Source: Synechococcaceae bacterium WB4_1_0192 (GTDB lineage Bacteria > Cyanobacteriota > Cyanobacteriia > PCC-6307 > Cyanobiaceae). Taken from it: 21,720 bases of DNA. The translations under genes and the position numbers were made by a program. Shown in pieces: positions 7,753-14,479 of the stretch. Positions within the stretch are counted from its first letter, which is position 1. Every line of letters starts with the position of its first letter. The stretch covers positions 1-21,720 of the forward strand of contig RFPK01000007.1 of assembly GCA_009926195.1 (NCBI GenBank), given 5' to 3'. A model generated the notes under the pieces. It was not told the DNA's origin. It did not search any database and was given only the letters and a program-made list of their open reading frames with translations.

Positions 7753-8127
7753 ATGGCGCTCGAGCGGTTCAAGCAGGCCCTGGCCACCTTGCTGGATGGG
7801 GCCCCGAGCGATCCCCTGGAACGCGATGAGTACTTCGAGCTGCACACCCTGCCCACCGCCGGCGGCCAGGACTTCGAGGTGGTGATCTGCGACGAGGAAC
7901 ACGAGATCTTCGCGGTGATCTACACAGCGCGACTGTTCGACGAGGGGGAGGAGGGCCAGGAGGCGGTGGAGGCGCTGGTGCCGGCCTTTCTGCAGCAGGC
8001 CTTCGGCCTGGAGGCCGAGGAGTGGCAGACCACCGAACCGTTCGACCTCGGCTGGCGCAGCCGCGAATACCTGTGGTTCATGGAGTTCACGGTGCCGGGA
8101 CTGACGCCGGTCTGCCGCTACGACTGA
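7753..8127 (+). CDS. Conserved-looking acidic hypothetical protein, 124 aa
   Basis: I do not recognise the family. The protein begins MALERFKQAL, is rich in Glu/Asp, has no TM helix or signal peptide and ends with an aromatic segment (YLWFMEF) before VCRYD. The start is set by the strong RBS; the frame is open to 7672 but the extra 27 residues look non-coding. It diverges from the GGDEF gene across a 180-bp spacer that probably holds both promoters. Its last 10 bp overlap the 3' end of the convergent gene at 8118. The fold looks alpha/beta and soluble. Confidence 0.75.
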   Translation: MALERFKQALATLLDGAPSDPLERDEYFELHTLPTAGGQDFEVVICDEEHEIFAVIYTARLFDEGEEGQEAVEALVPAFLQQAFGLEAEEWQTTEPFDLGWRSREYLWFMEFTVPGLTPVCRYD

Positions 8128-8441
8128 ACCATCAGCAGCTGCAGGGCACCCTGGCGCCTGCTGAACAGCAGCACAACGGCGTTCCCCTCCGGGATGGGCA
8201 GGCCGGTGGCGCTACGCAGCTCCGCGCGCTCCACCAGCCCCATGCCGCAGGTCTCCACCAGGAGCAGCGGCAGGGTGCCCGCACCACCGCGCATCGCCTG
8301 CAGATCCAGGGCCTGACGGGCTGCAAGACGGCTGCGCTCAAGGCCGAGGCGCTCCACCAGCTCGCCCCAGAGATGATTCACCGGCGTGCCGGCCGCCAGA
8401 TCAAGATCGAACGCCTGCATGCGGCGACCTGCATCAACCAC
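8118..8441 (-). CDS. Hypothetical protein downstream of SepF-like gene
   Basis: 107 aa from GTG 8441, or 100 aa from ATG 8420 (MQAFDLDLAAG), which has a weak AGGT upstream. I do not recognise the family. Composition is that of a soluble alpha/beta protein, with a conserved-looking patch LLVETCGMGLVERAEL near the middle and a hydrophobic C-terminus (VVLLFSRRQGALQLLMVQ). It is the third of three closely spaced minus-strand small genes and starts 23 bp after the SepF-like stop. The frame remains open upstream into the SepF gene without an ATG, so the start is uncertain. Confidence 0.6.
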   Translation of the reverse strand: MVDAGRRMQAFDLDLAAGTPVNHLWGELVERLGLERSRLAARQALDLQAMRGGAGTLPLLLVETCGMGLVERAELRSATGLPIPEGNAVVLLFSRRQGALQLLMVQS

Positions 8442-8464
8442 CAGCTTGGCCTGCGACCCGTCGA

Positions 8465-8746
8465 TCAGCTGTGGCGCAACTGCACGAAGTGGGGGGCGAA
8501 CAGGAACACCATCTCGCCCAGACGCTCCTGCTGACCATCGAGGGCGAAAGCGCCTCCGGCCATGAAATCCGCGGCGCGCTGCGCCTGCTCAGGGGGGAGC
8601 GAGCTGAGGTTGAGCAGCACCGTGGCGTGATCGCGCAGGGCCAGCACCGCCTCCTGGACCGCTTCGAAGCAACTGGGCTGCATCACGACCACTTCGGCTC
8701 CCCAGCTGGCGGGGTTGGGGACGAAATCAGGGACGACAGGCTCCAT
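8465..8746 (-). CDS. Stand-alone SepF-domain protein (short SepF paralogue)
   Basis: 93 aa from ATG 8746. Residues 17-90 match the SepF/DUF552 core: EVVVMQP, then the VLLNLSSLPPEQAQRAADF helix region, AGGAFALDG and ERLGEMVFLFAP. SepF tethers FtsZ to the membrane and replaces the FtsA role in cyanobacteria. Full SepF (about 150-190 aa) has an N-terminal amphipathic helix and an acidic linker; here only 16 residues precede the core, so membrane anchoring is missing. Neighbours are not the usual YggS and proC genes, so this is probably a paralogue and not the housekeeping copy. It begins 8 bp after the stop of the 82-aa gene. Confidence 0.75.
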   Translation of the reverse strand: MEPVVPDFVPNPASWGAEVVVMQPSCFEAVQEAVLALRDHATVLLNLSSLPPEQAQRAADFMAGGAFALDGQQERLGEMVFLFAPHFVQLRHS

Positions 8747-8754
8747 GGTGACGT

Positions 8755-9003
8755 TCAGCCGTCCACTGACGGCTGCTCGAGCATGTCGATGCTGGGGGTG
8801 ATGATTTCAACGGCATCCTCATTGTCGAGAAATGCCTCAAAAGAGCGATAACGACGGATCAACGGTGCAGCGGCAGGATCAGCGAACAACTCCTGCCAGG
8901 TGAGATCATCCGGCTTGGCCTCACGAAAGACCGCGAGAGCCTCATCGAGATCACCCGCGTCACCGACGGCTTCACCCTGCAGCACCAGTTCGTAGAAGGT
9001 CAT
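8755..9003 (-). CDS. Hypothetical acidic protein, 82 aa
   Basis: ATG 9003 gives MTFYELVLQG...; GTG codons at 9012 and 9009 in frame are less likely starts. The protein is acidic, without Cys, TM helix or signal peptide. Its middle (DDLTWQELFADPAAAPLIRRYRS has hydrophobic spacing like a helical bundle) is followed by an acidic stretch EDAVEIITPSID. No family is recognised. It is first of a three-gene minus-strand set with the SepF-like protein 8 bp downstream. Confidence 0.65.
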   Translation of the reverse strand: MTFYELVLQGEAVGDAGDLDEALAVFREAKPDDLTWQELFADPAAAPLIRRYRSFEAFLDNEDAVEIITPSIDMLEQPSVDG

Positions 9004-9185
9004 CGCCACCACGGCAACAGGGACGCAGGCTGCCGAGGCCTGCGCAGCATGACCCGAAGATAGCGGCTGCGCCAGCGATGGCCAGAGCCGGAGCGAACCG
9101 CCCAGGCGGCCCGGTAACGAGAGATTGCACCTCCCTGCGGCCTGGGACAGCCTCGATAGCTTCTGGGCAGACCACCACCCCGACC

Positions 9186-9368
9186 ATGAGCGTTGGCGAA
9201 CTGTTCCTGGAGAGTGTTTCCACCGGAGTGATCACGGCCGAGGAAATCGACTGGATCACGGCGGAGCAACACCAGTTCAACCGTCAGGAGGAGGCAATCA
9301 TCCTCAAACTGGGACGACTGCTCGATGCCGGCATCATTCAGATCGGCTGTCGTCTGTTCAACCACTGA
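9186..9368 (+). CDS. Small conserved-looking protein, 60 aa
   Basis: ATG 9186 gives MSVGELFLESVSTGVITAEE followed by a helix-rich sequence ending KLGRLLDAGIIQIGCRLFNH. The pattern GVITxEEIDWI...NRQEEA...LGRLLD resembles short proteins I associate with picocyanobacteria, with no assigned function. The frame is open to 9078 but the upstream residues look non-coding. It is convergent with the Nif11 gene, 29 bp between stops. No clear RBS is visible. Confidence 0.65.
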   Translation: MSVGELFLESVSTGVITAEEIDWITAEQHQFNRQEEAIILKLGRLLDAGIIQIGCRLFNH

Positions 9369-9397
9369 TCCGCTGGTTGCGGCGCGGAGGGCCTGGC

Positions 9398-9643
9398 TCA
9401 GCCGGGGATGAAACTGCGCAGGCGGCGCGCATCCTGGCCCGCCCGTTGCTGCAACTCACTGCAGCTGAGCCGCTGCTCCTCACGCTGCTGAGCAGCGACC
9501 ACATCGCTCTCCTCAACGGCGAACCCCGCCGCTGCTGCCAGGGCCAGCAGATCCTCCAACGGCAGCGGCTGTCCGAGACGCTCCGCCAGCTCCGGGATCC
9601 TGCGCGCATGGTCCAGGAAGGCATCCAGTTGCTCCAGGGACAT
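9398..9643 (-). CDS. Orphan Nif11-domain protein
   Basis: 81 aa from ATG 9643. The sequence MSLEQLDAFLDHARRIPELAERL, then LLALAAAAGFAVEESDV, is a clear Nif11 domain, the leader-peptide fold of many cyanobacterial RiPP precursors. There is no Gly-Gly cleavage site followed by a variable core. Instead it ends with QQRAGQDARRLRSFIPG and has one Cys (residue 60). No lanthipeptide synthetase, peptidase or transporter gene is nearby. It may be a regulatory or chaperone-like Nif11 protein and not a natural-product precursor; that is inference. Confidence 0.8.
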   Translation of the reverse strand: MSLEQLDAFLDHARRIPELAERLGQPLPLEDLLALAAAAGFAVEESDVVAAQQREEQRLSCSELQQRAGQDARRLRSFIPG

Positions 9644-9747
9644 GACGCGATCAGGCGGTGGAGTCCCGTCCTAACGGCTCGAGGCGCTCCATTGGTCTGG
9701 CCAGAGGGCCTGCGCCATTCCAGACTTGCCACAGCAGCAACGGCGCG

Positions 9748-10143
9748 ATGCAGCCCTCTTCGCCCCCACCGCCCCCTGGAACGGTCCTGCCGATCTGGAT
9801 GCGGCGCGGCGGTGCCGCCCTGACCGGACTGCTGGCGGTGCTGTTCGTGGTGGTGGCGATGCAGGTGCGCCAGCAGGCCCAACGGCTGCAGGCGCTCCAG
9901 GATCGGCTTCAGGTCGTGGAGAACAACCAGGACCTTGAACGCACCAACGCCCTCGAGGAGCAGCTGCGCTCCACCGTGCAGCGGCTTCAGAACCTGGAGG
10001 GCATCGAACGCACCGTCCAGCGGCTCAGCAGCGAACAGGAGGCCCTGCGCCAGCAGCTGCGCAGCGGCATCAGCCCAGGCACCAGGGAACCGGAACCCCT
10101 GCCACCACCGGATCTTCAGCCACAGCCGCAGGTCCGTCCATGA
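9748..10143 (+). CDS. Membrane-anchored coiled-coil protein, 131 aa
   Basis: ATG 9748 gives a Pro-rich N-terminus (PSSPPPPPG), one TM helix at about 22-40 and a strongly heptad-patterned Gln/Arg/Leu/Glu region at about 41-108. A Pro-rich tail (115-131) ends the protein. The topology is a single-pass anchor with an elongated coiled coil. No family is recognised. The stop overlaps the start of the aminotransferase by 4 bp (ATGA), so the two are translationally coupled. The frame is open to 9658 but residues before this ATG look non-coding. Confidence 0.75.
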   Translation: MQPSSPPPPPGTVLPIWMRRGGAALTGLLAVLFVVVAMQVRQQAQRLQALQDRLQVVENNQDLERTNALEEQLRSTVQRLQNLEGIERTVQRLSSEQEALRQQLRSGISPGTREPEPLPPPDLQPQPQVRP

Positions 10144-11342
10144 GCGCTCGGGCCATGGGCCCTCGGACGGCAGAGCCAGCCGCGCGGCTGGACGCGGTGC
10201 AGACCCCGGTGATCCCGGTGATGGGCGAACTGATCCGGCAGACACCGGGCTGTCTCAGCCTGGGGCAGGGGATGGTGCACTGGGGACCGCCGAGGGCCAC
10301 GCTTGAGGCCGTCCACACGGCTCTGGCGCAGGAGCAGGACCTCAACCCCTATGGAGCGGTGGCTGGAGAACCGGAGCTGCATGAGGCGCTGGTCCAGTGG
10401 CTGCGGCGGCACCACCAGATCAACCTGGACGACTCAAGCCTGCTGATCACCGCCGGCAGCAACATGGCCTTCAACGCCATCGTGCAGGTGCTGTGCGATC
10501 CCGGCGATGAACTGATCCTGCCGATTCCCTGGTATTTCAATCACGAAATGGCGATCCGACTGGCCGGGGGCCGGCCGGTGGGGGTCCAGGCGGGGTTGAT
10601 TCCCGATCCAGAGCGCCTGGCGGCGGCGATCACAGCTCGGACCCGGGCGATCGTGACCGTCTCCCCCAACAACCCCAGCGGCGCCGTGTGGCCGCCGGAG
10701 GTGCTGGCGGCGATCAACCGACTCTGCGCCAAGCACGGCCTGCTGCACATCAGTGATGAGGCCTACGGGCTGTTCGGCCATGGCACCACGCCCGTGCACA
10801 GCCCTGGAAGCGCCGCCGGCAGTGGCGAGCACACGATCACGCTGGGATCCCTGTCCAAGAGCCACGGCATGGCCGGCTGGCGGCTGGGCTGGGCCGTGGT
10901 CCCGCGGGCGCTGCAGGCCGATCTGGCCAAAGTGCAGGACACGATCCTGATCTGCCCGCCCCGGTTGATCCAGCGGGCCGCCATCGGTGCCCTCTCGGTC
11001 GGCGCGGGCTGGTGCCAGGAGCGCATGGTGAACCTGGCGGCCCGGCGGCTGCGGGTCCTGGCGGCCCTGAACCAGGCCGATGGCCCGTGGCGGGTGCTTG
11101 GACCGGCGGATGGAGCCTTCTATGTGCTGCTGGAACTGCAGAGCGCCTGCAGCAGCGATCAGGCGATGGAGCGCCTGATCCGCCAGCACGGCGTGGCGCT
11201 GGTGAGCGGCCGCAGCTTTGGACTGGACGGCTGCTGCCTGCGACTCAGCTACGGGATGCTCGGCGACGACGACCTGGACGAGGCCCTGCGCCGCCTGCGG
11301 CGGGGACTGCGGGAGATCGCGGCGGATCAGCGGGTCGGTTGA
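10140..11342 (+). CDS. PLP-dependent aminotransferase, class I/II
   Basis: 400 aa, fold type I. The PLP lysine is Lys240 in SLSKSHGMAGWRLGW. SPNNPSG (175-181) and DEAY (206-209) are the cofactor-binding Asn/Asp/Tyr blocks, and the N-terminal substrate region reads LSLGQGMVHWGPP. It is full length for aspartate/aromatic-type or methionine-salvage-type aminotransferases; the substrate cannot be decided. ATG 10140 overlaps the coiled-coil gene stop. It is convergent with the ABC permease gene, 46 bp between stops, where I see no convincing terminator. Confidence 0.88.
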   Translation: MSARAMGPRTAEPAARLDAVQTPVIPVMGELIRQTPGCLSLGQGMVHWGPPRATLEAVHTALAQEQDLNPYGAVAGEPELHEALVQWLRRHHQINLDDSSLLITAGSNMAFNAIVQVLCDPGDELILPIPWYFNHEMAIRLAGGRPVGVQAGLIPDPERLAAAITARTRAIVTVSPNNPSGAVWPPEVLAAINRLCAKHGLLHISDEAYGLFGHGTTPVHSPGSAAGSGEHTITLGSLSKSHGMAGWRLGWAVVPRALQADLAKVQDTILICPPRLIQRAAIGALSVGAGWCQERMVNLAARRLRVLAALNQADGPWRVLGPADGAFYVLLELQSACSSDQAMERLIRQHGVALVSGRSFGLDGCCLRLSYGMLGDDDLDEALRRLRRGLREIAADQRVG

Positions 11343-11388
11343 GGCCAGCCCGGTGTGATCAGCCCAGCAAGCGGGTCAGCGCCTCCGC

Positions 11389-12237
11389 TCAGCCCTTCAC
11401 CGCATCACCGCTGGCGCTGGGCAGGATGTAACGCTGCAGACCGAGGAACAGGACCAGCACCGGCAGGATTGAGACGACGGCGCCGGCGGCGACAAGACGC
11501 CAGTCGAGGGAGAAGCTGCTGGAGAGTTGCTGCAGCCCCAGGGGCAGGGTGTACAGATTCGGGTCATCAAGGATCACCAGCGGCCAGAGGAAATCACTCC
11601 AGCTACCGATGAACACGAACATCGCCAGGGTAATCAGATCGGCCCGGGCCGCCGGAATCATCACGTTCCACCACTCGCCCAGGGGCGTACAGCCGTCGAT
11701 GCGGGCGGCCTCCTCCAGCTCCACCGGCACTCCGGCAAAGCTCTGGCGCAATAGAAAAATGCCGAAGGCGGTGGCGGCCTGGGGCAGGATCAGGGCCCAG
11801 AGGGTATTGCGCAACCCCAACTGCACCATCAGGAGGTAGAGGGGAATCATCACCACCTGAAACGGGATCAGGATCGTGCTTACCACCAGCGCCAGCACCA
11901 GGCCCCGGCCGGCGAAGCGCATCCGCGCCAGGGGATAGGCCGCCAGAGAACAGAACAGCAGGTTGGCGACCACCCCCAGTCCGCTCACGATCGCGCTGTT
12001 GCGGATGTACGTGAGCATCGGGCTGTCGGCGAACAGACGTCGGTAGGCCTCCAGGCTGGGCTGGGCCGGCAGCAGCGCAGGCGGGGTGGTGAAGATGTCC
12101 TCCGCTGGGCCCTTGAGCGAGGTGCTCACCAGCCATAGCAGCGGCACCAGCATCGCCAGGGCGATCAACAACAGCACGGCCAGCTGCAGGGCGCTGGCCA
12201 GGGGTGTGCGCTTCGGGCCGCTGCTCGGTTCAGCCAT
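11389..12237 (-). CDS. Carbohydrate ABC transporter permease, MalG type
   Basis: 282 aa with six TM segments. The EAA loop (about 175-195, EEAARIDG...WWNVMIPAA) contacts the ATPase in binding-protein-dependent sugar importers. Length and C-terminus (LQRYILPSASGDAVKG) fit the MalG/GgtD subfamily; a role in glucosylglycerol or sucrose uptake is possible but unproven. Its start overlaps the leuA stop by one base (TGATG), so it is translationally coupled to an amino-acid biosynthesis gene. The partner MalF-type permease, solute-binding protein and ATPase are not in this window. Confidence 0.9.
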   Translation of the reverse strand: MAEPSSGPKRTPLASALQLAVLLLIALAMLVPLLWLVSTSLKGPAEDIFTTPPALLPAQPSLEAYRRLFADSPMLTYIRNSAIVSGLGVVANLLFCSLAAYPLARMRFAGRGLVLALVVSTILIPFQVVMIPLYLLMVQLGLRNTLWALILPQAATAFGIFLLRQSFAGVPVELEEAARIDGCTPLGEWWNVMIPAARADLITLAMFVFIGSWSDFLWPLVILDDPNLYTLPLGLQQLSSSFSLDWRLVAAGAVVSILPVLVLFLGLQRYILPSASGDAVKG

Positions 12238-13877
12238 CAGAGGCGGGGGCGTTCGGCAGCCGCCAGATCGCCAACGTGCAGACCGGTTTTCTGCGGATGC
12301 AGGGGCGTCCGCTGCTGACCGGCCACCAGACGGTTCAGGGCATTCACGAAGGCCTGAGCAGCCGCCACCACAATGTCCGTGTCGGCAGCATGACCGGAAT
12401 ACAGCACGCCATCGGCCCGCAGGCGGATCGTCACCTCACCCATGGCATCGATGCCCTCGGTGACCGACTTCACCGAAAACTCCACCAGCTCGTTGGGCAC
12501 CCGTGCCAGCTGGTTGAGGGCCTGACAGACCGCGTCCACGGGACCGGTGCCGATCGCCGCGTCGGTCAGTTCCGCCCCATCGGTGTTGACCAGGGTGATC
12601 GTCGCGGTCGGTTGCAGACCGGTGCCGCAGCTCACCTGCACCCGCTTCAGGCTGTAGCGGGGCTCATCAGCCTGCTGAACCTGTTCACTGACGATTGCCT
12701 CAAGATCGCGATCGGAAATCTCCCGCTTGCGATCAGCCAGTTCCTTGAACCGAGCAAAGGCATCATCCAGATCATCCCGCTCCAGGTTGTAGCCCAGCTC
12801 CTCAAGACGGGCGCGGAAGGCGCTGCGTCCGCTCAGCTTGCCGAGGGAAATACGGTTATCGGCCAGACCCACAGTACGGGCGTCGATGATCTCGTAGGTG
12901 AGACGGTTTTTCAGCACACCATCCTGGTGAATGCCACTCTCATGGGCAAAGGCATTGGCACCGACAATCGCCTTGTTCGGCTGCACCGCCATGCCGGTGA
13001 GGTTGCTGACAAGACGGGATGTCTTGGTGATCTCTTCGGTGCGCACGCGAGTCAGCGGCTCAGCGCTCTCCGGTGGCCGGCCGAGGAAAGGATTGAAGTA
13101 GCTGCGGCGCACGTGCAGCGCCATCACCAGCTCCTCAAGCGAAGCATTGCCAGCCCGTTCACCGATGCCGTTGATCGTGCACTCCAGCTGGCGGGCGCCG
13201 TTCTTGACGGCCTCGAGGAAGTTGGCCACCGCGAGGCCGAGGTCGTTGTGGCCATGCACCGAGATCACGGCCTGATCGATGTTCGGCACATGGCGGTTGA
13301 TGCCATCAATCAGGGCACCAAACTCGGCAGGGGTGGCGTAGCCCACCGTGTCCGGAATGTTGATCGTGGTCGCACCGGCGGCGATCGCTGCCTCAATCAC
13401 CTGATACATGAACTCCGGATCGGAGCGACCGGCGTCCTCACAGGAGAACTCGACGTCATCAACCAGGGAGCGGGCGTAGGCCACCATCTCGCTGGCGATC
13501 TGCAGCACTTCGGCGCGACTCTTGCGCAGCTTGTGCTCAAGGTGGATGTCGCTGGTAGCGATGAAGGTGTGAATGCGGCGGTTGGCGGCGGGCGCCACCG
13601 CCTCGGCGCAGGCCCTGATGTCGCCCTGGGCGGCCCGGGCCAGGCCGCAGATCACCGGCCCCTCCGGGGTCCCCACCGCGGCGGCGATCCGTTGTACGGC
13701 GTTGAAATCACCGGGGCTGGCGAAAGGGAAACCAGCCTCGATGATGTCCACACCCAGCCGGGACAGCTGCTGCGCGATCGCCAGCTTCTCCTCCAGATTC
13801 AGGCTGGCACCGGGCGATTGCTCACCATCGCGGAGCGTGGTGTCGAAGATCAGAACCCGGCCGGGATCGCGCGCCAT
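12237..13877 (-). CDS. leuA: 2-isopropylmalate synthase
   Basis: First committed step of leucine synthesis: acetyl-CoA plus 2-oxoisovalerate to 2-isopropylmalate. The 546-aa protein has the catalytic TIM-barrel with FDTTLRDGEQSPG (11-23), metal ligands in HGHND (208-212) and the GIGERAGNASLEE block. The C-terminal LeuA allosteric domain (about 385-520) binds leucine for feedback inhibition. Length is normal. ATG 13877 follows a 62-bp spacer after the NYN gene, relatively AT-rich and likely holding the promoter. The downstream permease is coupled by TGATG. Confidence 0.96.
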   Translation of the reverse strand: MARDPGRVLIFDTTLRDGEQSPGASLNLEEKLAIAQQLSRLGVDIIEAGFPFASPGDFNAVQRIAAAVGTPEGPVICGLARAAQGDIRACAEAVAPAANRRIHTFIATSDIHLEHKLRKSRAEVLQIASEMVAYARSLVDDVEFSCEDAGRSDPEFMYQVIEAAIAAGATTINIPDTVGYATPAEFGALIDGINRHVPNIDQAVISVHGHNDLGLAVANFLEAVKNGARQLECTINGIGERAGNASLEELVMALHVRRSYFNPFLGRPPESAEPLTRVRTEEITKTSRLVSNLTGMAVQPNKAIVGANAFAHESGIHQDGVLKNRLTYEIIDARTVGLADNRISLGKLSGRSAFRARLEELGYNLERDDLDDAFARFKELADRKREISDRDLEAIVSEQVQQADEPRYSLKRVQVSCGTGLQPTATITLVNTDGAELTDAAIGTGPVDAVCQALNQLARVPNELVEFSVKSVTEGIDAMGEVTIRLRADGVLYSGHAADTDIVVAAAQAFVNALNRLVAGQQRTPLHPQKTGLHVGDLAAAERPRL

Positions 13878-13939
13878 GACGGCAATAAGTCGGAATGGAT
13901 ATGAGTTAGCCCCAGTCTAGGGGGTGCCAGCCCCGGCGT

Positions 13940-14470
13940 TCAGGTGCGGCCGAACACCGGCTGCTGCTGCGCCTCCGCCTTCTCCAGCTGCGGTCGCAGC
14001 GTCGCCAGATCGACGAAGCGATCGGCGGCATTGCGCAGCTCCCGCGGCACCATGCCATCGGTGCTCATCAGCACGGTCCTGGATCCGCGGGCCCGCAGCA
14101 CCTCGAGCAGGCGCTCCAGATCGCGGCTGCCGCTCAGGAGCCAGACCTCATCGCTGCGATGGGCGACCGCCATCAGATCGATGGCGATTTCCACATCCAG
14201 GTTGGCGCGGGCGAACTGACGGTGCTCAGGGTCACCGCCCAGCTCGCGCAGGGGCTTGGTGCGCACCGTGAAGCCCAGGCTGGTGAGGGCGTCGCGGAAG
14301 GGGCGCTGATCGGCGGCATCACGGATACCGGCATACCAGAAGGCGCTGCCGATCACCAGGCCAGGCGTGGCAGCGGCGAGCTCGAGCAGGCGACGGGGAT
14401 CGAAGAACCAGCCCAGCTTCTGCTGCACGTAGAACATGCTGTGGCCATCAACTGCCAGAGCCAGCTGCAT
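13940..14470 (-). CDS. NYN domain (LabA/DUF88-like) protein
   Basis: 176 aa from ATG 14470. The domain starts at once with LALAVDGHSMF (Asp8), continues with GWFFDPRRLL, and has Asp92/Asp98 in NLDVEIAID. The usual SGDxDF motif reads SGSRDL (113-118), so one of the PIN-like acidic residues is Ser. Such proteins are putative RNases; LabA family members influence circadian output in Synechococcus. The frame is open to 15145 but upstream residues are antisense to the GH57 gene. There is no RBS before the ATG, and the GH57 homology begins about 10 bp away, so its 5' flank appears lost. Confidence 0.8.
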   Translation of the reverse strand: MQLALAVDGHSMFYVQQKLGWFFDPRRLLELAAATPGLVIGSAFWYAGIRDAADQRPFRDALTSLGFTVRTKPLRELGGDPEHRQFARANLDVEIAIDLMAVAHRSDEVWLLSGSRDLERLLEVLRARGSRTVLMSTDGMVPRELRNAADRFVDLATLRPQLEKAEAQQQPVFGRT

Positions 14471-14479
14471 CGGCACCCC

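Noticed and set aside
13774..13781. HIP1 palindrome (gcgatcgc), also at 13381 and 19058
   Set aside because: Only three copies in 21.7 kb, not clearly above chance at this GC content, so not HIP1-rich as in some cyanobacteria.
12204..13904. Long plus-strand open frame opposite leuA
   Set aside because: No recognisable motifs; shadow of leuA codon bias.
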